In this document: piece by piece, positions 35,290 through 44,511 of the stretch
Numbering within the stretch: the stretch's first letter is position 1
How the letters are laid out: each line of letters opens with the position of its first letter
Origin: Vibrio aerogenes
GTDB lineage: Bacteria > Pseudomonadota > Gammaproteobacteria > Enterobacterales > Vibrionaceae
DNA length: 64,000 nucleotides
Direction: 5' to 3'
NCBI RefSeq assembly: GCF_024346755.1
Contig: NZ_AP024861.1
Location: forward strand, 2,232,001-2,296,000
Position numbers and translations under genes: made by a program
Notes under the pieces: model-generated
The model's database searches: none
The model's input: the letters and a program-made list of their open reading frames with translations, nothing else
Told to the model about the DNA's origin: nothing

Positions 35290-35778
35290 TCATGAGTTTT
35301 CTTTTGCATGTCTTGCTATATTTTCAATGCCATCAACAACGGATTTTATCTTTGAATAATTTTCAAAATACCGAACGTTGCAATCTGCTACCCTCTTGTG
35401 AATTGAAGTGCAATAATCAAAAGCTTCTTTGTCACCAAGCTCAAGTGAACTACTTAACTCTTTATATATGTCACTCAGCTCTTTCTTAATCTGTTGAATA
35501 TTACGAAGGTGCATCATATACAAATTGTAGGCTTGTTGGAACCCATGACTACCAATATACGGGGAGTCCAAAAGGTCAAAATCATTGCGCCTTGCCATAA
35601 CTTCCTGTGTTTGGTGGATAACTATCTCAAGAGCATCCTTTGTTTCATCAACGCAAGTTTTAAAATATAAACGCTTGTCTTTATATTCTTTCTTTTCATC
35701 AAGCTTGAATAGCCTCATGTAATTGAAAAAAGTCAGCACCAACGCAGCAACTGAAATTATTACACTAAAATATTCCAT
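35290..35778 (-). CDS. Membrane-anchored hypothetical protein
   Basis: 162 residues. One N-terminal transmembrane helix (FSVIISVAALVLTFFNYM) followed by a long helical, charged domain (KLDEKKEYKDKRLYFK, IQQIKKELSDIYKELSSSLELGDKEAF) that looks coiled-coil. It resembles the many small one-helix proteins of unknown function in defence-rich regions. It stands alone and is AT-rich. Confidence 0.6.
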   Translation of the reverse strand: MEYFSVIISVAALVLTFFNYMRLFKLDEKKEYKDKRLYFKTCVDETKDALEIVIHQTQEVMARRNDFDLLDSPYIGSHGFQQAYNLYMMHLRNIQQIKKELSDIYKELSSSLELGDKEAFDYCTSIHKRVADCNVRYFENYSKIKSVVDGIENIARHAKENS

Positions 35779-35836
35779 AGTTCTTACCGAGGAAATAAAT
35801 CAAGTATTTTTCACACTTCATAAAATCTGACAAAAA

Positions 35837-36188
35837 TCTGGGAACAGGCACCATATAACTCCCAATAAACCCCACCCCCAGGGCAAAATTCAGGACGAAT
35901 TTTGAGGTTGTCTGAGCAGGATGCGAATACAACCGTCCCGGCCAACACCAAAGCACCCAAAGGCTCTTTCTGGTTCCTCTTTGAGCCAGCAAAGAGGAAC
36001 TGGTGCACAATCACCGATGCCAAATAAAACGGCGAACGAAACAGCGCATCATACAGCCTCACTCAAATAAAACGCCAAAACTAACCCGTCAATAGACTTA
36101 TGCTAAACGTAGTATAAAGTGGTCAAAATTCAACTCAGGAAATGTTGTGAAGTCCGGTATGCATTCCCACGCGGAGCATGGGAACGAG
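35837..36188. repeat. Family A repeat, copy A2
   Basis: About 350 bp, in order: GGGACAGGCACCATA-like start, CAAAATTC-GAATTTTG hairpin, GTCCCGGCCAACACC, long GTTCCTCTTTG/CAAAGAGGAAC hairpin, GCCAAATAAAACGGCGAA, ATGCTAAACGTAGTATAAAG, and terminal GTTCCCACGC-type hairpin. Followed 15 bp later by copy A3 in the same orientation. Short ORFs inside are spurious. Confidence 0.85.
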
Positions 36189-36203
36189 CGCATTAATACC
36201 AAA

Positions 36204-36558
36204 TCTTCCGGGGACAGGCATCATATAACACCCAAGAAATCCCCCACCCCAGGGCAAAATTCACGACGAATTTTGAGGTTGTCTGAGCAGGATGCGAATA
36301 CAACCGTCCCGGCCAACACCAAAGCACCCAAAGGCGCTTTCTGGTTTGGCTTTGAGCCAGCAAAGAGGGACTGGTGCGCGTTCACCGATGCCAAATAAAA
36401 CGGCGAACGAAACAGCGCATCATACAGCCGCATTTAAATAAAACGCCAAAACTAACCCGTCAACATACTTATGCTAAACGTAGTATAAAGTGGTCAAAAT
36501 TCAACTCAGGAAATGTGGTGAAGTCCGGTATGCATTCCCACGCGGAGCATGGGAACGA
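36204..36558. repeat. Family A repeat, copy A3
   Basis: Full-length copy in tandem with A2. It differs by a few substitutions, including GGCTTTGAGCC in the central hairpin where others have CCTCTTTGAGCC, weakening that stem. Confidence 0.85.
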
Positions 36559-36582
36559 ACACAAACACTGACCTTAAAAAGT

Positions 36583-36608
36583 AAAAAAGCCCGGAAGAGT
36601 GGGCTTTT
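36583..36608 (-). terminator. Rho-independent terminator of the 36.6-37.2 kb gene pair
   Basis: AAAAGCCC (36585-36592) and GGGCTTTT (36601-36608) form a perfect 8-bp stem; on the minus strand it is followed by a run of T. It lies 13 bp beyond the stop of the 56-residue membrane protein. Confidence 0.8.
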
Positions 36609-36620
36609 GAGCGTCGTAAT

Positions 36621-36791
36621 TCACTCTTTTTTGTTTAGTTTTGGGCGCTCGACAATGTAGGCGTACAGAGCAATGAGGGGAAATATGACAAAGGCATGCT
36701 CTCCCAGACTATGCCAGAATATATATGCTGCAATCGCAGCAACAACCGAAAATAATATTAATAAAATTCGATCCTTTATCCAGCTTCGCAT
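36621..36791 (-). CDS. 56-residue membrane protein
   Basis: The product reads MRSWIKDRILLILFSVVAAI at the start, has a second hydrophobic segment (FVIFPLIALYAYIV) and a basic end (ERPKLNKKE): two transmembrane helices. Its ATG overlaps the TAA of the upstream frame by one base (TAATG), the hallmark of coupled translation, and a strong terminator follows. It could be an immunity or holin-like partner of the glycine-rich upstream protein; no family recognised. Confidence 0.65.
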   Translation of the reverse strand: MRSWIKDRILLILFSVVAAIAAYIFWHSLGEHAFVIFPLIALYAYIVERPKLNKKE

Positions 36792-37171
36792 TAGTGTGTC
36801 CTTAGTGCTGGTTGTTTTAAAGCCTCATCAGCCGCCCACGCAGGGAAACCAAGCTCCCGGAACGCTTTCTATAGTTCTGCCCGGCTGCATGACGTCGCTC
36901 TGGTTGTTGCCATAAGAGCCGAACCAATGATTACACCGGCGTAGCCCGCCGCAGTGATACCGGCGACAGTTGTCCCTGCTGCTCTTCCTGCAATCGTAGC
37001 AATTGGCATATCCGCGGCTTTTGTCATCAGAGACGTTTCTATGCTTGCGAGCGCACCAGACATTGTTGTTACACTGCCAAACACAGTTTTTGGGGTAGGA
37101 ACTCCCATTGAATCCATATACGTCTCAATGTTATACGTAAACGTGTCTATATCAAATCGACAAATAGCCAT
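36791..37171 (-). pseudogene. Glycine/alanine-rich protein interrupted by an in-frame amber codon
   Basis: From ATG 37171 (SD AGGAG) the frame gives 100 residues, beginning MAICRFDIDTFTYNIETYMD and with a glycine-zipper-like hydrophobic part (TIAGRAAGTTVAGITAAGYAG, VIIGSALM), to TAG at 36871-36869. The same frame continues KAFRELGFPAWAADEALKQP and ends at a TAA that overlaps the next start as TAATG. The overlap argues that the longer 126-codon form is ancestral and TAG a nonsense mutation, or is read through. Function unknown; membrane-inserting toxin-like proteins have similar glycine zippers, which is only a resemblance. Confidence 0.6.
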
Positions 37172-37307
37172 TTTGTTGATATTACTCCTCATGATATGCA
37201 CTATATTGCGCAATTATTACTTAAAAACTGGCAGTAAACAAGTCGTAAAATAAACAGTCTCTCACGAACGGATTTCACGGAAAGCTTCATAAATATTCCG
37301 GCGGTAA

Positions 37308-37663
37308 CCTTCCGGGAACAGGCACCATACGCCCCCCAAGAAATCCCCACCCCAAGGGCAAAATTCAGGACGAATTTTGAGGTTGTCTGAGCAGGATGCG
37401 AATACAACCGTCCCGGCCAACACCAAAGAACCCAAAGGCTCTTTCTGGTTCCTCTTTGAGCCAGCAAAGAGGAACTGGTGCGCGTTCACCGATACCAAAT
37501 AAAGCGACGAAATAAACGGCGCATCATACAGCCTCACTCAAATAAAACGCCAAAACTAACCAGTCAACACACTTATGCTAAACGTAGTATAAAGTGGTCA
37601 AAATTCAACTCAGGAAATGTGGTGAAGTCCGGTATGCATTCCCACGCGGAGCATGGGAACGAG
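37308..37663. repeat. Family A repeat, copy A4
   Basis: Full-length copy with all landmarks in the same order as A2. It sits between the glycine-zipper gene and the end of the pyrimidine catabolism cluster, 59 bp beyond the stop of the Fe-ADH gene. Confidence 0.85.
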
Positions 37664-37722
37664 GAAAAACGATGAACTAATAAGCGCATCAAACCACACC
37701 ATAATCAACAAAAATCCGCCAC

Positions 37723-38853
37723 CTAACTTAAATGAAACGCCTCCATAAACATCGATTTCACCTCATCTTCCGACGGCTTCACTTTGCAATTACCTTCGAT
37801 ACTTTTTACGGTCACAGCTTTCGCGGTATACTTCAGCACTTCCGCCTGGGTCAGCACTTCCGCCGCCCCAAGCAGCTGATTTAATAATGCTTTGAACTGA
37901 CCCAGTTCCGTCATACCGAGTGCTGAAAGAATATCTGTAATTAATTGCGGCTCGCTTTCCTGCACCACTGCCATATATTCAGCCAGCAACAAACCATTCG
38001 CCCGGCCATGATCAATATCTTTAAAATAAGTGAGAGAATACCCCATGGCATGCACCGCCGTGGTGCCGGTTTGCGCGATTACCATTCCGGCGAGCATAGC
38101 GCATTGCATCAAATCATTTCTCACGCGCTCATCAAGCACGGATGCATCGTTCCGGGCAACCGCTTCACACATCAAAGGGGCTGCTTTGACAAAAAAACGG
38201 ATACTTTCTTTTGCCAGTGCGTCGGAGACAAGTGAAGCACGGATGCTTAACATCCCTTCAATGGCATGCGACAGCGCATCAACAGCCGTATTCACCGTGG
38301 TTGTGACCGGTAAGCCCAACATATATCTGGCGTCAACAAACGCTACTTTCGGGAAAATAATGTCTGACACGATACTTGTTTTCGTTTCAGCAGCATCGTT
38401 GGTCAGGATAGAATATTGCGTAACTTCAGAACCCGTCCCGGCAGTCGTAGGGACAGCGATGACAGGTAAAACATCCTCCGAATACTGACCATTAAACAGA
38501 TCGGCTTCTGCAACATCCTGCTTTGCCAGTAACGCCATCGCTTTGGCCGCATCCATGGGGGAACCACCACCGATCGCCACGATAAAATCAACCTGATTTG
38601 CTTTTGCAAACGCCGCACCTTCATACGTACAGGCAACCGTAGGATTTGCCATCACCTGATCAAAAACAACGTATTCAATCCCCTGCTTTTCCAGCGCTGC
38701 AACCACATCGTCCTGCGATCCGTTTTTCTTCGCTGAAGATCGCCCGGTCACCAGCATCGCTTTGTTGCCGAATGATTTCAGTACATGGCTATTTTCAATA
38801 ATACAATGATTGCCGGAAAACACTTTCGTTGGCATATGATATGTGTAATTCAT
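37723..38853 (-). CDS. Iron-containing alcohol dehydrogenase, candidate malonate-semialdehyde reductase
   Basis: 376 residues of the Fe-ADH family: VAIGGGSPMDAAKAMALLA for NAD(P), VPTTAGTGSEVTQYSIL, and metal ligands in DALSHAIEGM and AVHAMGYSLTYFKDIDHGRANGLLL. It is the last gene of the minus-strand series dihydropyrimidinase-carbamoylase-PreA, 13 bp after the dihydropyrimidinase. In reductive uracil breakdown the aminotransferase yields malonic semialdehyde, and an alcohol dehydrogenase here would reduce it to 3-hydroxypropionate. That role is inferred from position; Fe-ADHs vary widely in substrate. Confidence 0.8.
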   Translation of the reverse strand: MNYTYHMPTKVFSGNHCIIENSHVLKSFGNKAMLVTGRSSAKKNGSQDDVVAALEKQGIEYVVFDQVMANPTVACTYEGAAFAKANQVDFIVAIGGGSPMDAAKAMALLAKQDVAEADLFNGQYSEDVLPVIAVPTTAGTGSEVTQYSILTNDAAETKTSIVSDIIFPKVAFVDARYMLGLPVTTTVNTAVDALSHAIEGMLSIRASLVSDALAKESIRFFVKAAPLMCEAVARNDASVLDERVRNDLMQCAMLAGMVIAQTGTTAVHAMGYSLTYFKDIDHGRANGLLLAEYMAVVQESEPQLITDILSALGMTELGQFKALLNQLLGAAEVLTQAEVLKYTAKAVTVKSIEGNCKVKPSEDEVKSMFMEAFHLS

Positions 38854-38866
38854 ATTTTTCTCTTTA

Positions 38867-40234
38867 TTATGTACGTTTTTCCCGCTTTACAAAATTTCCC
38901 CAGCCCGGCTCACCGACAAAATCACCATGATCGTAAACTAAACGGCCACGGGAATAGGTTTGTTCCGGATACCCTTTTAACTGAATGCCTTCCCAGATCG
39001 TATGATCATAATCGGAATGCATGTTATCGACGGAAATTGTAAAATTGGCCTGCGGATCATAAATCACAATATCCGCATCTTTACCCACTGCGATACTGCC
39101 TTTATCCGCACAACCAAAAATTCTGGCCGGATTGGTCGAACACAATTCAACCGCCTGATTAAACGAGATTTTCCCTTCATTGGCCGCTGATAACATATAA
39201 GGATAAAGATTTTCTACCCCGGCACATCCGTTGGGGATTTTAGTGAAATCATCTTTGCCCCAGTCTTTTTCAAATGACTGGAATGGACAGTGATCCGTTG
39301 CCACCACATCAATATCGCCATTTTTGATTGCTTTCCACAATGCATCCTGGCTTTCCTGACCTTTCATCGGCGGGGAGCAGACAAAATTCCGGCCATCTTC
39401 CCGTTTATAAACATCACAGGTAAACTCCAGATATTGCGGGCAGGTTTCAATGAAAATATCAGGGTTTTCTTTTTTGGCTTCAATCGCCGCTTCAAGCCCT
39501 TCTTCATCGGCCATATGCACCAGATACAGCGGCGCGTTGAGATGTTTGGCCCAGTGTACCGCCCGCTTATCCGCTTCCGCCTCAACATACTCCGGACGAC
39601 TCAGATAGTGATACCAGGCAGAGGTTTTTCCTTCCGCTAAAAACCGCTCTGTATTGTAATCAATCAAATCGGGATTCTCGGCATGGAGATTAATCATCGC
39701 ACCCACTTCTTTCGCTTTCAGCAGCAATTGTACGAAGGTGCCGTCATCAACCATCATGCCTTCTTTTTTATACACAAAGAAACATTTAAAACTGGTAATT
39801 CCCGATTCAACCGCCGAACCCATCTCCTCTAAGATCGCCCCGTCATTTAAATCGGTAATAATGCAGTGATACGCGTAGTCAACACAGGCTTCCTGTTCAC
39901 AAATCGCTTTTTTAGAATCGATCACCTCTTTGATGGTCATGCCTTTACGCTGCATCGGGTAATCAAAAACCGTGGTTACACCGCCACAGGCCGCCGCACG
40001 GGTACCTGCCAGATAACTGTCGGCTGAAGTCGTTCCGCCAAATGGCATCGCCAGATGGGTATGTACATCAATTGCGCCCGGTAACACCAGTTTATCCGCG
40101 GCATCAACCACGGTTGCGCCCTCAGCCTCAAGGCTCATCCCAATCGCGACAATTTTACCGCCGGCAATCCCCACATCAGCTTTGACTGTCTCGCCAGCGT
40201 TAACCACTGTGCCGTTTTTAATAATCAAGTCCAT
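38867..40234 (-). CDS. hydA: Dihydropyrimidinase (hydantoinase)
   Basis: 455 residues. Amidohydrolase barrel with metal motif AIDVHTHLAMPFGG, the carboxylated Lys in ITSFKCFFVYK, LHAENPDLIDY, YLVHMADEEGLEAAIEAK, and the Asp ligand in VVATDHCPFQ. It opens dihydrouracil or dihydrothymine to the N-carbamoyl-beta-amino acid in the cytoplasm. It is flanked by the carbamoyl amidohydrolase (14 bp) and Fe-ADH (13 bp) genes, so one mRNA probably carries all. Length is normal for the family (450-480). Confidence 0.92.
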   Translation of the reverse strand: MDLIIKNGTVVNAGETVKADVGIAGGKIVAIGMSLEAEGATVVDAADKLVLPGAIDVHTHLAMPFGGTTSADSYLAGTRAAACGGVTTVFDYPMQRKGMTIKEVIDSKKAICEQEACVDYAYHCIITDLNDGAILEEMGSAVESGITSFKCFFVYKKEGMMVDDGTFVQLLLKAKEVGAMINLHAENPDLIDYNTERFLAEGKTSAWYHYLSRPEYVEAEADKRAVHWAKHLNAPLYLVHMADEEGLEAAIEAKKENPDIFIETCPQYLEFTCDVYKREDGRNFVCSPPMKGQESQDALWKAIKNGDIDVVATDHCPFQSFEKDWGKDDFTKIPNGCAGVENLYPYMLSAANEGKISFNQAVELCSTNPARIFGCADKGSIAVGKDADIVIYDPQANFTISVDNMHSDYDHTIWEGIQLKGYPEQTYSRGRLVYDHGDFVGEPGWGNFVKREKRT

Positions 40235-40248
40235 ATGATTTCCTTACT

Positions 40249-41511
40249 CTACTCTGCATCGGCTTTTAAGACGGCATTTAACAAAACTGTCGCACCGGAA
40301 GTACAATGCTCAGGTGAAGAGTACTCCAGTTCGCAGTGCGATAAGCCATCTTTTGACTGAACAAAAATCATGGTTGAGGGCAGCATATAGGCGACAAACT
40401 GGGCATCATGTCCGGCCCCCGAATGGAGCACCTGATGAGACACACCCGTTTCTTCAGCCGCAGCTTTCACAAAGCTCACTAAAGTATCATTCCAGTACAC
40501 CGTGTCCCGGTTCCACATTTTATCCACCTGACAGCTGCACCCTGCCCACGACTTTTCCGCACAGGATTTCACAATGGCTAATACCTGCCCTAACACCTCT
40601 GCACTTTCATGGCGTACATCGATACAAAAATCGACTTCATCCGGCACGCAGGTATGAACATTGGGATGGCATTCGATTTCGCCGGTTGTATACACCAAAT
40701 CTGAATAACCCAGTTCGTCGATTTCATCATGTAAATAACACAACGCCTGTGAAGCCGCATATAAAGCATCACGACGTTTCGGCATCGGGAAAGTCCCGGC
40801 ATGCACCGTTTGTCCGTAAAATCTCAGGCGGTAGTTGAACATCCCTAAGACACAGTCAACCACCCCAATATCATTACCGGCATCTTCCAGTATCGGCCCT
40901 TGTTCAATATGAATTTCAAACATGCATTTATAGGTGTCCGGTGAGAGTCTGTTTGCAGCATCGCCTTTAAAACCAGAGGCTTCCAGCGCCTGACCGAAGG
41001 TTGTCTGCTTATCGAGCACACTTTTTGACTGCATCATGTCGTCGTATTGAAACTTACCTTTCACATCTTCGGGTAAATAGTCATAACAAACGATACCGGA
41101 GACCATCATTGCCGGCGGATAAAGCGAACCTTCTTCATTGGTCCAAATCATCGCCGTGAGCGGATGTTTATGCGGAATGTTTTGTTCAGCCACTGTCTCT
41201 AACACTTCCATTGCAGACATCACGCCTAAAATGCCATCGTAGTTGCCGCCATTTTTAACCGAGTCTGAGTGCGAGCCCATGACGATGCGCTTCGCTTCGG
41301 GATCGGAACCCGGCAGCGTGGCGTATACATTCGCTACATCATCGATTTCAATCGTCGCGCCAATCGCTTCCATGCGTTTAATAAATTCGTTTCTTGCCAG
41401 CACATCCTCTGGCGACAGGGTATAGCGGGTGATGCCACCATGTCCGGCATCGCCAAACTGACTAAACGTGGATATTTTATCGGTCATTCTTTCTAAGCTA
41501 CATTTATACAT
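40249..41511 (-). CDS. N-carbamoyl-beta-alanine amidohydrolase (M20, HyuC/AllC type)
   Basis: 420 residues. Metal motif IVMGSHSDSVKNGGNYDGILGVM, WTNEEGSLYPP, EIHIEQGPILED and SGAGHDAQFVAYMLP are those of the Zn-dependent beta-ureidopropionase/L-carbamoylase group. It hydrolyses N-carbamoyl-beta-alanine to beta-alanine, CO2 and ammonia. The ATG has AGGA at 8 bases; an internal ATG at 41487 is less likely. It lies between preA and the dihydropyrimidinase gene, the next step up and down the pathway. Confidence 0.88.
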   Translation of the reverse strand: MYKCSLERMTDKISTFSQFGDAGHGGITRYTLSPEDVLARNEFIKRMEAIGATIEIDDVANVYATLPGSDPEAKRIVMGSHSDSVKNGGNYDGILGVMSAMEVLETVAEQNIPHKHPLTAMIWTNEEGSLYPPAMMVSGIVCYDYLPEDVKGKFQYDDMMQSKSVLDKQTTFGQALEASGFKGDAANRLSPDTYKCMFEIHIEQGPILEDAGNDIGVVDCVLGMFNYRLRFYGQTVHAGTFPMPKRRDALYAASQALCYLHDEIDELGYSDLVYTTGEIECHPNVHTCVPDEVDFCIDVRHESAEVLGQVLAIVKSCAEKSWAGCSCQVDKMWNRDTVYWNDTLVSFVKAAAEETGVSHQVLHSGAGHDAQFVAYMLPSTMIFVQSKDGLSHCELEYSSPEHCTSGATVLLNAVLKADAE

Positions 41512-41533
41512 CTTTTTATCCTTTTAATTCCCT

Positions 41534-42811
41534 TTATAAAATGCCATCAGCTACAGCAAACTCACCCTGACTGACCATCTCCTGCCAGCTTTTCACTACA
41601 TTCGTTGTGGAAACATCTTTCATTGAAATACAGTCACGCGGGCACACCAGAGAACACAAATTACAGCCTTTACATGTATCGGTATTAATCGCCGGAATCG
41701 GGTCGCCTGTTCGGGATTTTTTATCTGTTAATCCGATGGACTGATAAGCACCATCATTACAGGCGGTATAACACTTGCCACAGCCGGTACACCGGCTTTC
41801 ATTGATTGAGGCGACGACCTTATAGTTCATATCCAGCTCGGCCCAGTCTTTATAATGTGACAATGCCCTGCCACGCAGCTCACTGACACTCTGCATGCCT
41901 TTCGAATCCAGATATTGGGACAAGCCGGTGATCATACCTTCAACAATCCCGAAACCATGGTGCATGACGGCAGTACACACCTGAACAGTCGTGCTGCCGA
42001 GTGCAATAAATTCGGCACAATCCTTCCAGTTGCCAATCCCGCCGATTCCGGAGATCGGTAAATTAAACCAGTCGGTCCGGCCAAGAGAAGCCAGCATATG
42101 CAGCGCGATAGGTTTAACCGCGGTGCCGCAGTAGCCACCATTGGTTGCGCCATTCCGGCCTTTGGGATACGGAATAAAATCATCCAGATCGACACCAATA
42201 ATCGACTTAATGGTATTGATTAAAGCCACCCCATCTGCCCGGCCATCCACCGCAACTTTCCCCTGATCACGAATATCGGCGACATTTGGCGTGAGTTTCA
42301 TCAGGACAGGTAAATGGGTTGTATCTCTCACCCATTGCATGATCTCTGCTGCAACTTCCGGCTCCTGCCCAATCGCAGAACCCATCCCTCTTTCACACAT
42401 GCCATGAGGACAACTGAAATTCAGCTCAAAACCATCCACACCGGTATCTTCTATGCGGTGAATCAGTTCAACCCATTCGTCTCTGTTTCCGGCCATAATC
42501 GAGGCAATGAGCGCATGTTCGGGGTATTTTCTTTTCACTTCAGCCATTTCTTTGAGGTTAATACTTAACCCGCGGTCAGAAATAAGCTCAATATTATTTA
42601 AACCGATAATCTTGCCTTTACCTGCTTTTAAAGCGGCATAGCGGCTATGTAGATTTTTCACCGGATTTCCGACCGCTTTCCAGACAGCGCCCCCCCATCC
42701 GGCCTCAAAGGCTCTCATTATTTGTGCACCGGTGTTTGTTGGTGGTGCAGACGCCAGCCAAAACGGATTCGGGCTTTGAATGCCACTGAATTCTGTTTTT
42801 AAATCTGCCAT
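41534..42811 (-). CDS. preA: Dihydropyrimidine dehydrogenase subunit PreA
   Basis: 425 residues. A FMN-binding dihydroorotate-dehydrogenase-like barrel (SIMAGNRDEWVELIHRIEDTG, ELNFSCPHGMCERGMG with the catalytic Cys, LPVLMKLTPNV) is followed by two 4Fe-4S clusters (CTGCGKCYTAC and CKGCNLCSLVCP). PreA with PreT reduces uracil and thymine. The usual PreT partner gene is not in this window, so electrons must come from elsewhere. It is the first gene of the minus-strand catabolic series, separated by a large hairpin from the aminotransferase gene. Confidence 0.9.
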   Translation of the reverse strand: MADLKTEFSGIQSPNPFWLASAPPTNTGAQIMRAFEAGWGGAVWKAVGNPVKNLHSRYAALKAGKGKIIGLNNIELISDRGLSINLKEMAEVKRKYPEHALIASIMAGNRDEWVELIHRIEDTGVDGFELNFSCPHGMCERGMGSAIGQEPEVAAEIMQWVRDTTHLPVLMKLTPNVADIRDQGKVAVDGRADGVALINTIKSIIGVDLDDFIPYPKGRNGATNGGYCGTAVKPIALHMLASLGRTDWFNLPISGIGGIGNWKDCAEFIALGSTTVQVCTAVMHHGFGIVEGMITGLSQYLDSKGMQSVSELRGRALSHYKDWAELDMNYKVVASINESRCTGCGKCYTACNDGAYQSIGLTDKKSRTGDPIPAINTDTCKGCNLCSLVCPRDCISMKDVSTTNVVKSWQEMVSQGEFAVADGIL

Positions 42812-42965
42812 ATATTTATGCTCCCTGTCGTTCGACGGTATACCCAGGCGATCTGAAGATGCATCATTCTGGTTGCCCGGGTAAAAAGTCCTTTTATTTC
42901 TTATGGTTATTATTGTTCATGCTCTTTGTTTTTTAAAACAGTTGAACTGTACTCAACAGAAACCG

Positions 42966-43019
42966 ATCCGGAAAAAATAAAACGGACAGGCAAAGTATCC
43001 GTTTCAGTTTTTTCCGGAT
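42966..43019 (-). terminator. Large nested hairpin between aminotransferase and preA
   Basis: ATCCGGAAAAAA (42966-42977) pairs with TTTTTTCCGGAT (43008-43019), and inside it ACGGA pairs with TCCGT. It starts 5 bp after the aminotransferase stop. It should end most transcripts of that gene, so preA and the rest probably use an internal promoter in the remaining 150 bp. Confidence 0.7.
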
Positions 43020-43024
43020 GTGAA

Positions 43025-44347
43025 TCAGATGAGTACATCGACCTGATGCAAAATTTCATCCATCTTGAGCATTTCTTCAGAAAGCTGTTCATCATCAATG
43101 ATCAATGCAGGCGCAACAATCAGTACATTTTCATGGGAATAGGTCATAAATTTTTTGTCCTTCAGCATCCCCACGATTTGCTTCATGATTCCCTGCGGGT
43201 CTTTTCCATAAGGCACCAGTGGCTCACGCGTCGCTTTATCTTTGACCAGCTCAATGGCCGCAAACAGGCCGATGTAGCGAACATCCCCCACGCAAGGGTG
43301 TTTTGTTTTAAGCGATTCAAGAATTTCACCAAGCGACAGGCCGATCTGGCTGACATGGTCGAGAATCCCGGCATCCCGATAGTAATTCACGGTTGCCAGA
43401 CCCGCTGCACAGCCAAGCGGATGACCACTGTAAGTCAGACCGCAGGAAAGCACATTTTCATCGAAATAATCCGCAATCTCCTGACTGACAGCCACGCCAC
43501 CCAGCGGGACATAACCGCAGGTCACACCTTTGGCAAAGGTGACGATGTCCGGCTTCACCTTAAAATGTTCAAAAGCGAACATCTTTCCGGTTCTTCCCCA
43601 CCCGGTCATCACTTCATCACAGATCATCAGAATGCCAAATTCATCACAGAGCGCACGAACCCCCGGCAGGTAACCTTCCGGCGGGATAATCACCCCATTC
43701 GAGCCGGTGATTGTTTCCATCACAATCGCCGCAATATTGTTTGGGCCTTCATAAAGGATCTGCTCTCTTAACTTAGCCAGATAATAGGCTGTCGCCTGTG
43801 TTTCTGACTCAAAATCAATGGATTCCCGATACATATAAGGATCGAAAAATTTGATAAATCCAGGCGCACCCGGTTCCAGTGCATAACGGCGTGGCTCCCC
43901 GGTTAAATTCCCCGCACCAAAAGAGGAGCCGTGATAACTGCGATAGCGGCTGAAGACCTTAAATTTGCCTGAAAACATCCGGGCGATTTTGACTGCATTT
44001 TCATTCGCATCGGCACCCGCATTGGTGAAAAATACTTTGCCCATGTTATCAGGCATCAGATTGATAATTTTTTCGGCAAGCGCAGCCCGCGGCTCTGATC
44101 CCAGCGAAGGTGAGAGAAAACAGTATTGATCGACCTGATCTTTAATCGCCTGATTAATCACGGGATTCGCAAACCCCAGATTCAGATTCACCAGCTGAGA
44201 AGACATATCGGTATAGCGATTTCCATCATAGTCCCAAAAATAAATGCCTTCCGCCTTTGCAACCGGAATCGGATCGCTTCCTTTCTGAGCACTCCAGGAC
44301 TGTAAACTATATTTTTTTTGAGTTGCTTTTATTTCGCTTCCATTCAT
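43025..44347 (-). CDS. Class III aminotransferase, candidate beta-alanine:pyruvate/2-oxoglutarate aminotransferase
   Basis: 440 residues. PLP site: LMICDEVMTGWGRTGK with Asp, DIVTFAKGVTCGYVPLGGV with the Schiff-base Lys; substrate face YSGHPLGCAAG. These omega-aminotransferases act on beta-alanine, GABA or similar. In this cluster the job would be deaminating beta-alanine or 3-aminoisobutyrate released by the carbamoylase, giving malonic or methylmalonic semialdehyde. It is divergent from the LysR gene across a palindromic operator and ends in a large hairpin. Confidence 0.85.
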   Translation of the reverse strand: MNGSEIKATQKKYSLQSWSAQKGSDPIPVAKAEGIYFWDYDGNRYTDMSSQLVNLNLGFANPVINQAIKDQVDQYCFLSPSLGSEPRAALAEKIINLMPDNMGKVFFTNAGADANENAVKIARMFSGKFKVFSRYRSYHGSSFGAGNLTGEPRRYALEPGAPGFIKFFDPYMYRESIDFESETQATAYYLAKLREQILYEGPNNIAAIVMETITGSNGVIIPPEGYLPGVRALCDEFGILMICDEVMTGWGRTGKMFAFEHFKVKPDIVTFAKGVTCGYVPLGGVAVSQEIADYFDENVLSCGLTYSGHPLGCAAGLATVNYYRDAGILDHVSQIGLSLGEILESLKTKHPCVGDVRYIGLFAAIELVKDKATREPLVPYGKDPQGIMKQIVGMLKDKKFMTYSHENVLIVAPALIIDDEQLSEEMLKMDEILHQVDVLI

Positions 44348-44480
44348 TGTGTATCGCCTTCTTGGATATGGCTTAACTACCTTGATAACCTGAGCACTTT
44401 GCTCAGGGCGGGTGGAGGAGATAAACCTTCAATTCGTCATGGTTATTAATTGAATATCCACTGTAAGCATTTCTCATTGT

Positions 44481-44511
44481 TTGATAAATTAACATTTATC
44501 TAACTAAACAT
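44481..44511. promoter_or_regulatory. Palindromic operator at the LysR/aminotransferase promoter
   Basis: GATAAAT-TAAC-ATTTATC (44483-44500) is a perfect inverted repeat; with its flank TAACTAAACAT it is the reverse complement, with two small differences, of the site at 45543-45574 before the transporter gene. It touches the LysR start codon, fitting negative autoregulation and control of the divergent aminotransferase. Confidence 0.7.

Noticed and set aside
36221..36433. ORFs beginning MRLYDALF or MRVHRCQIK inside family A repeats
   Set aside because: They recur in every copy because the DNA is repeated, overlap hairpins, differ by shifts and stops between copies and have no ribosome-binding sites.
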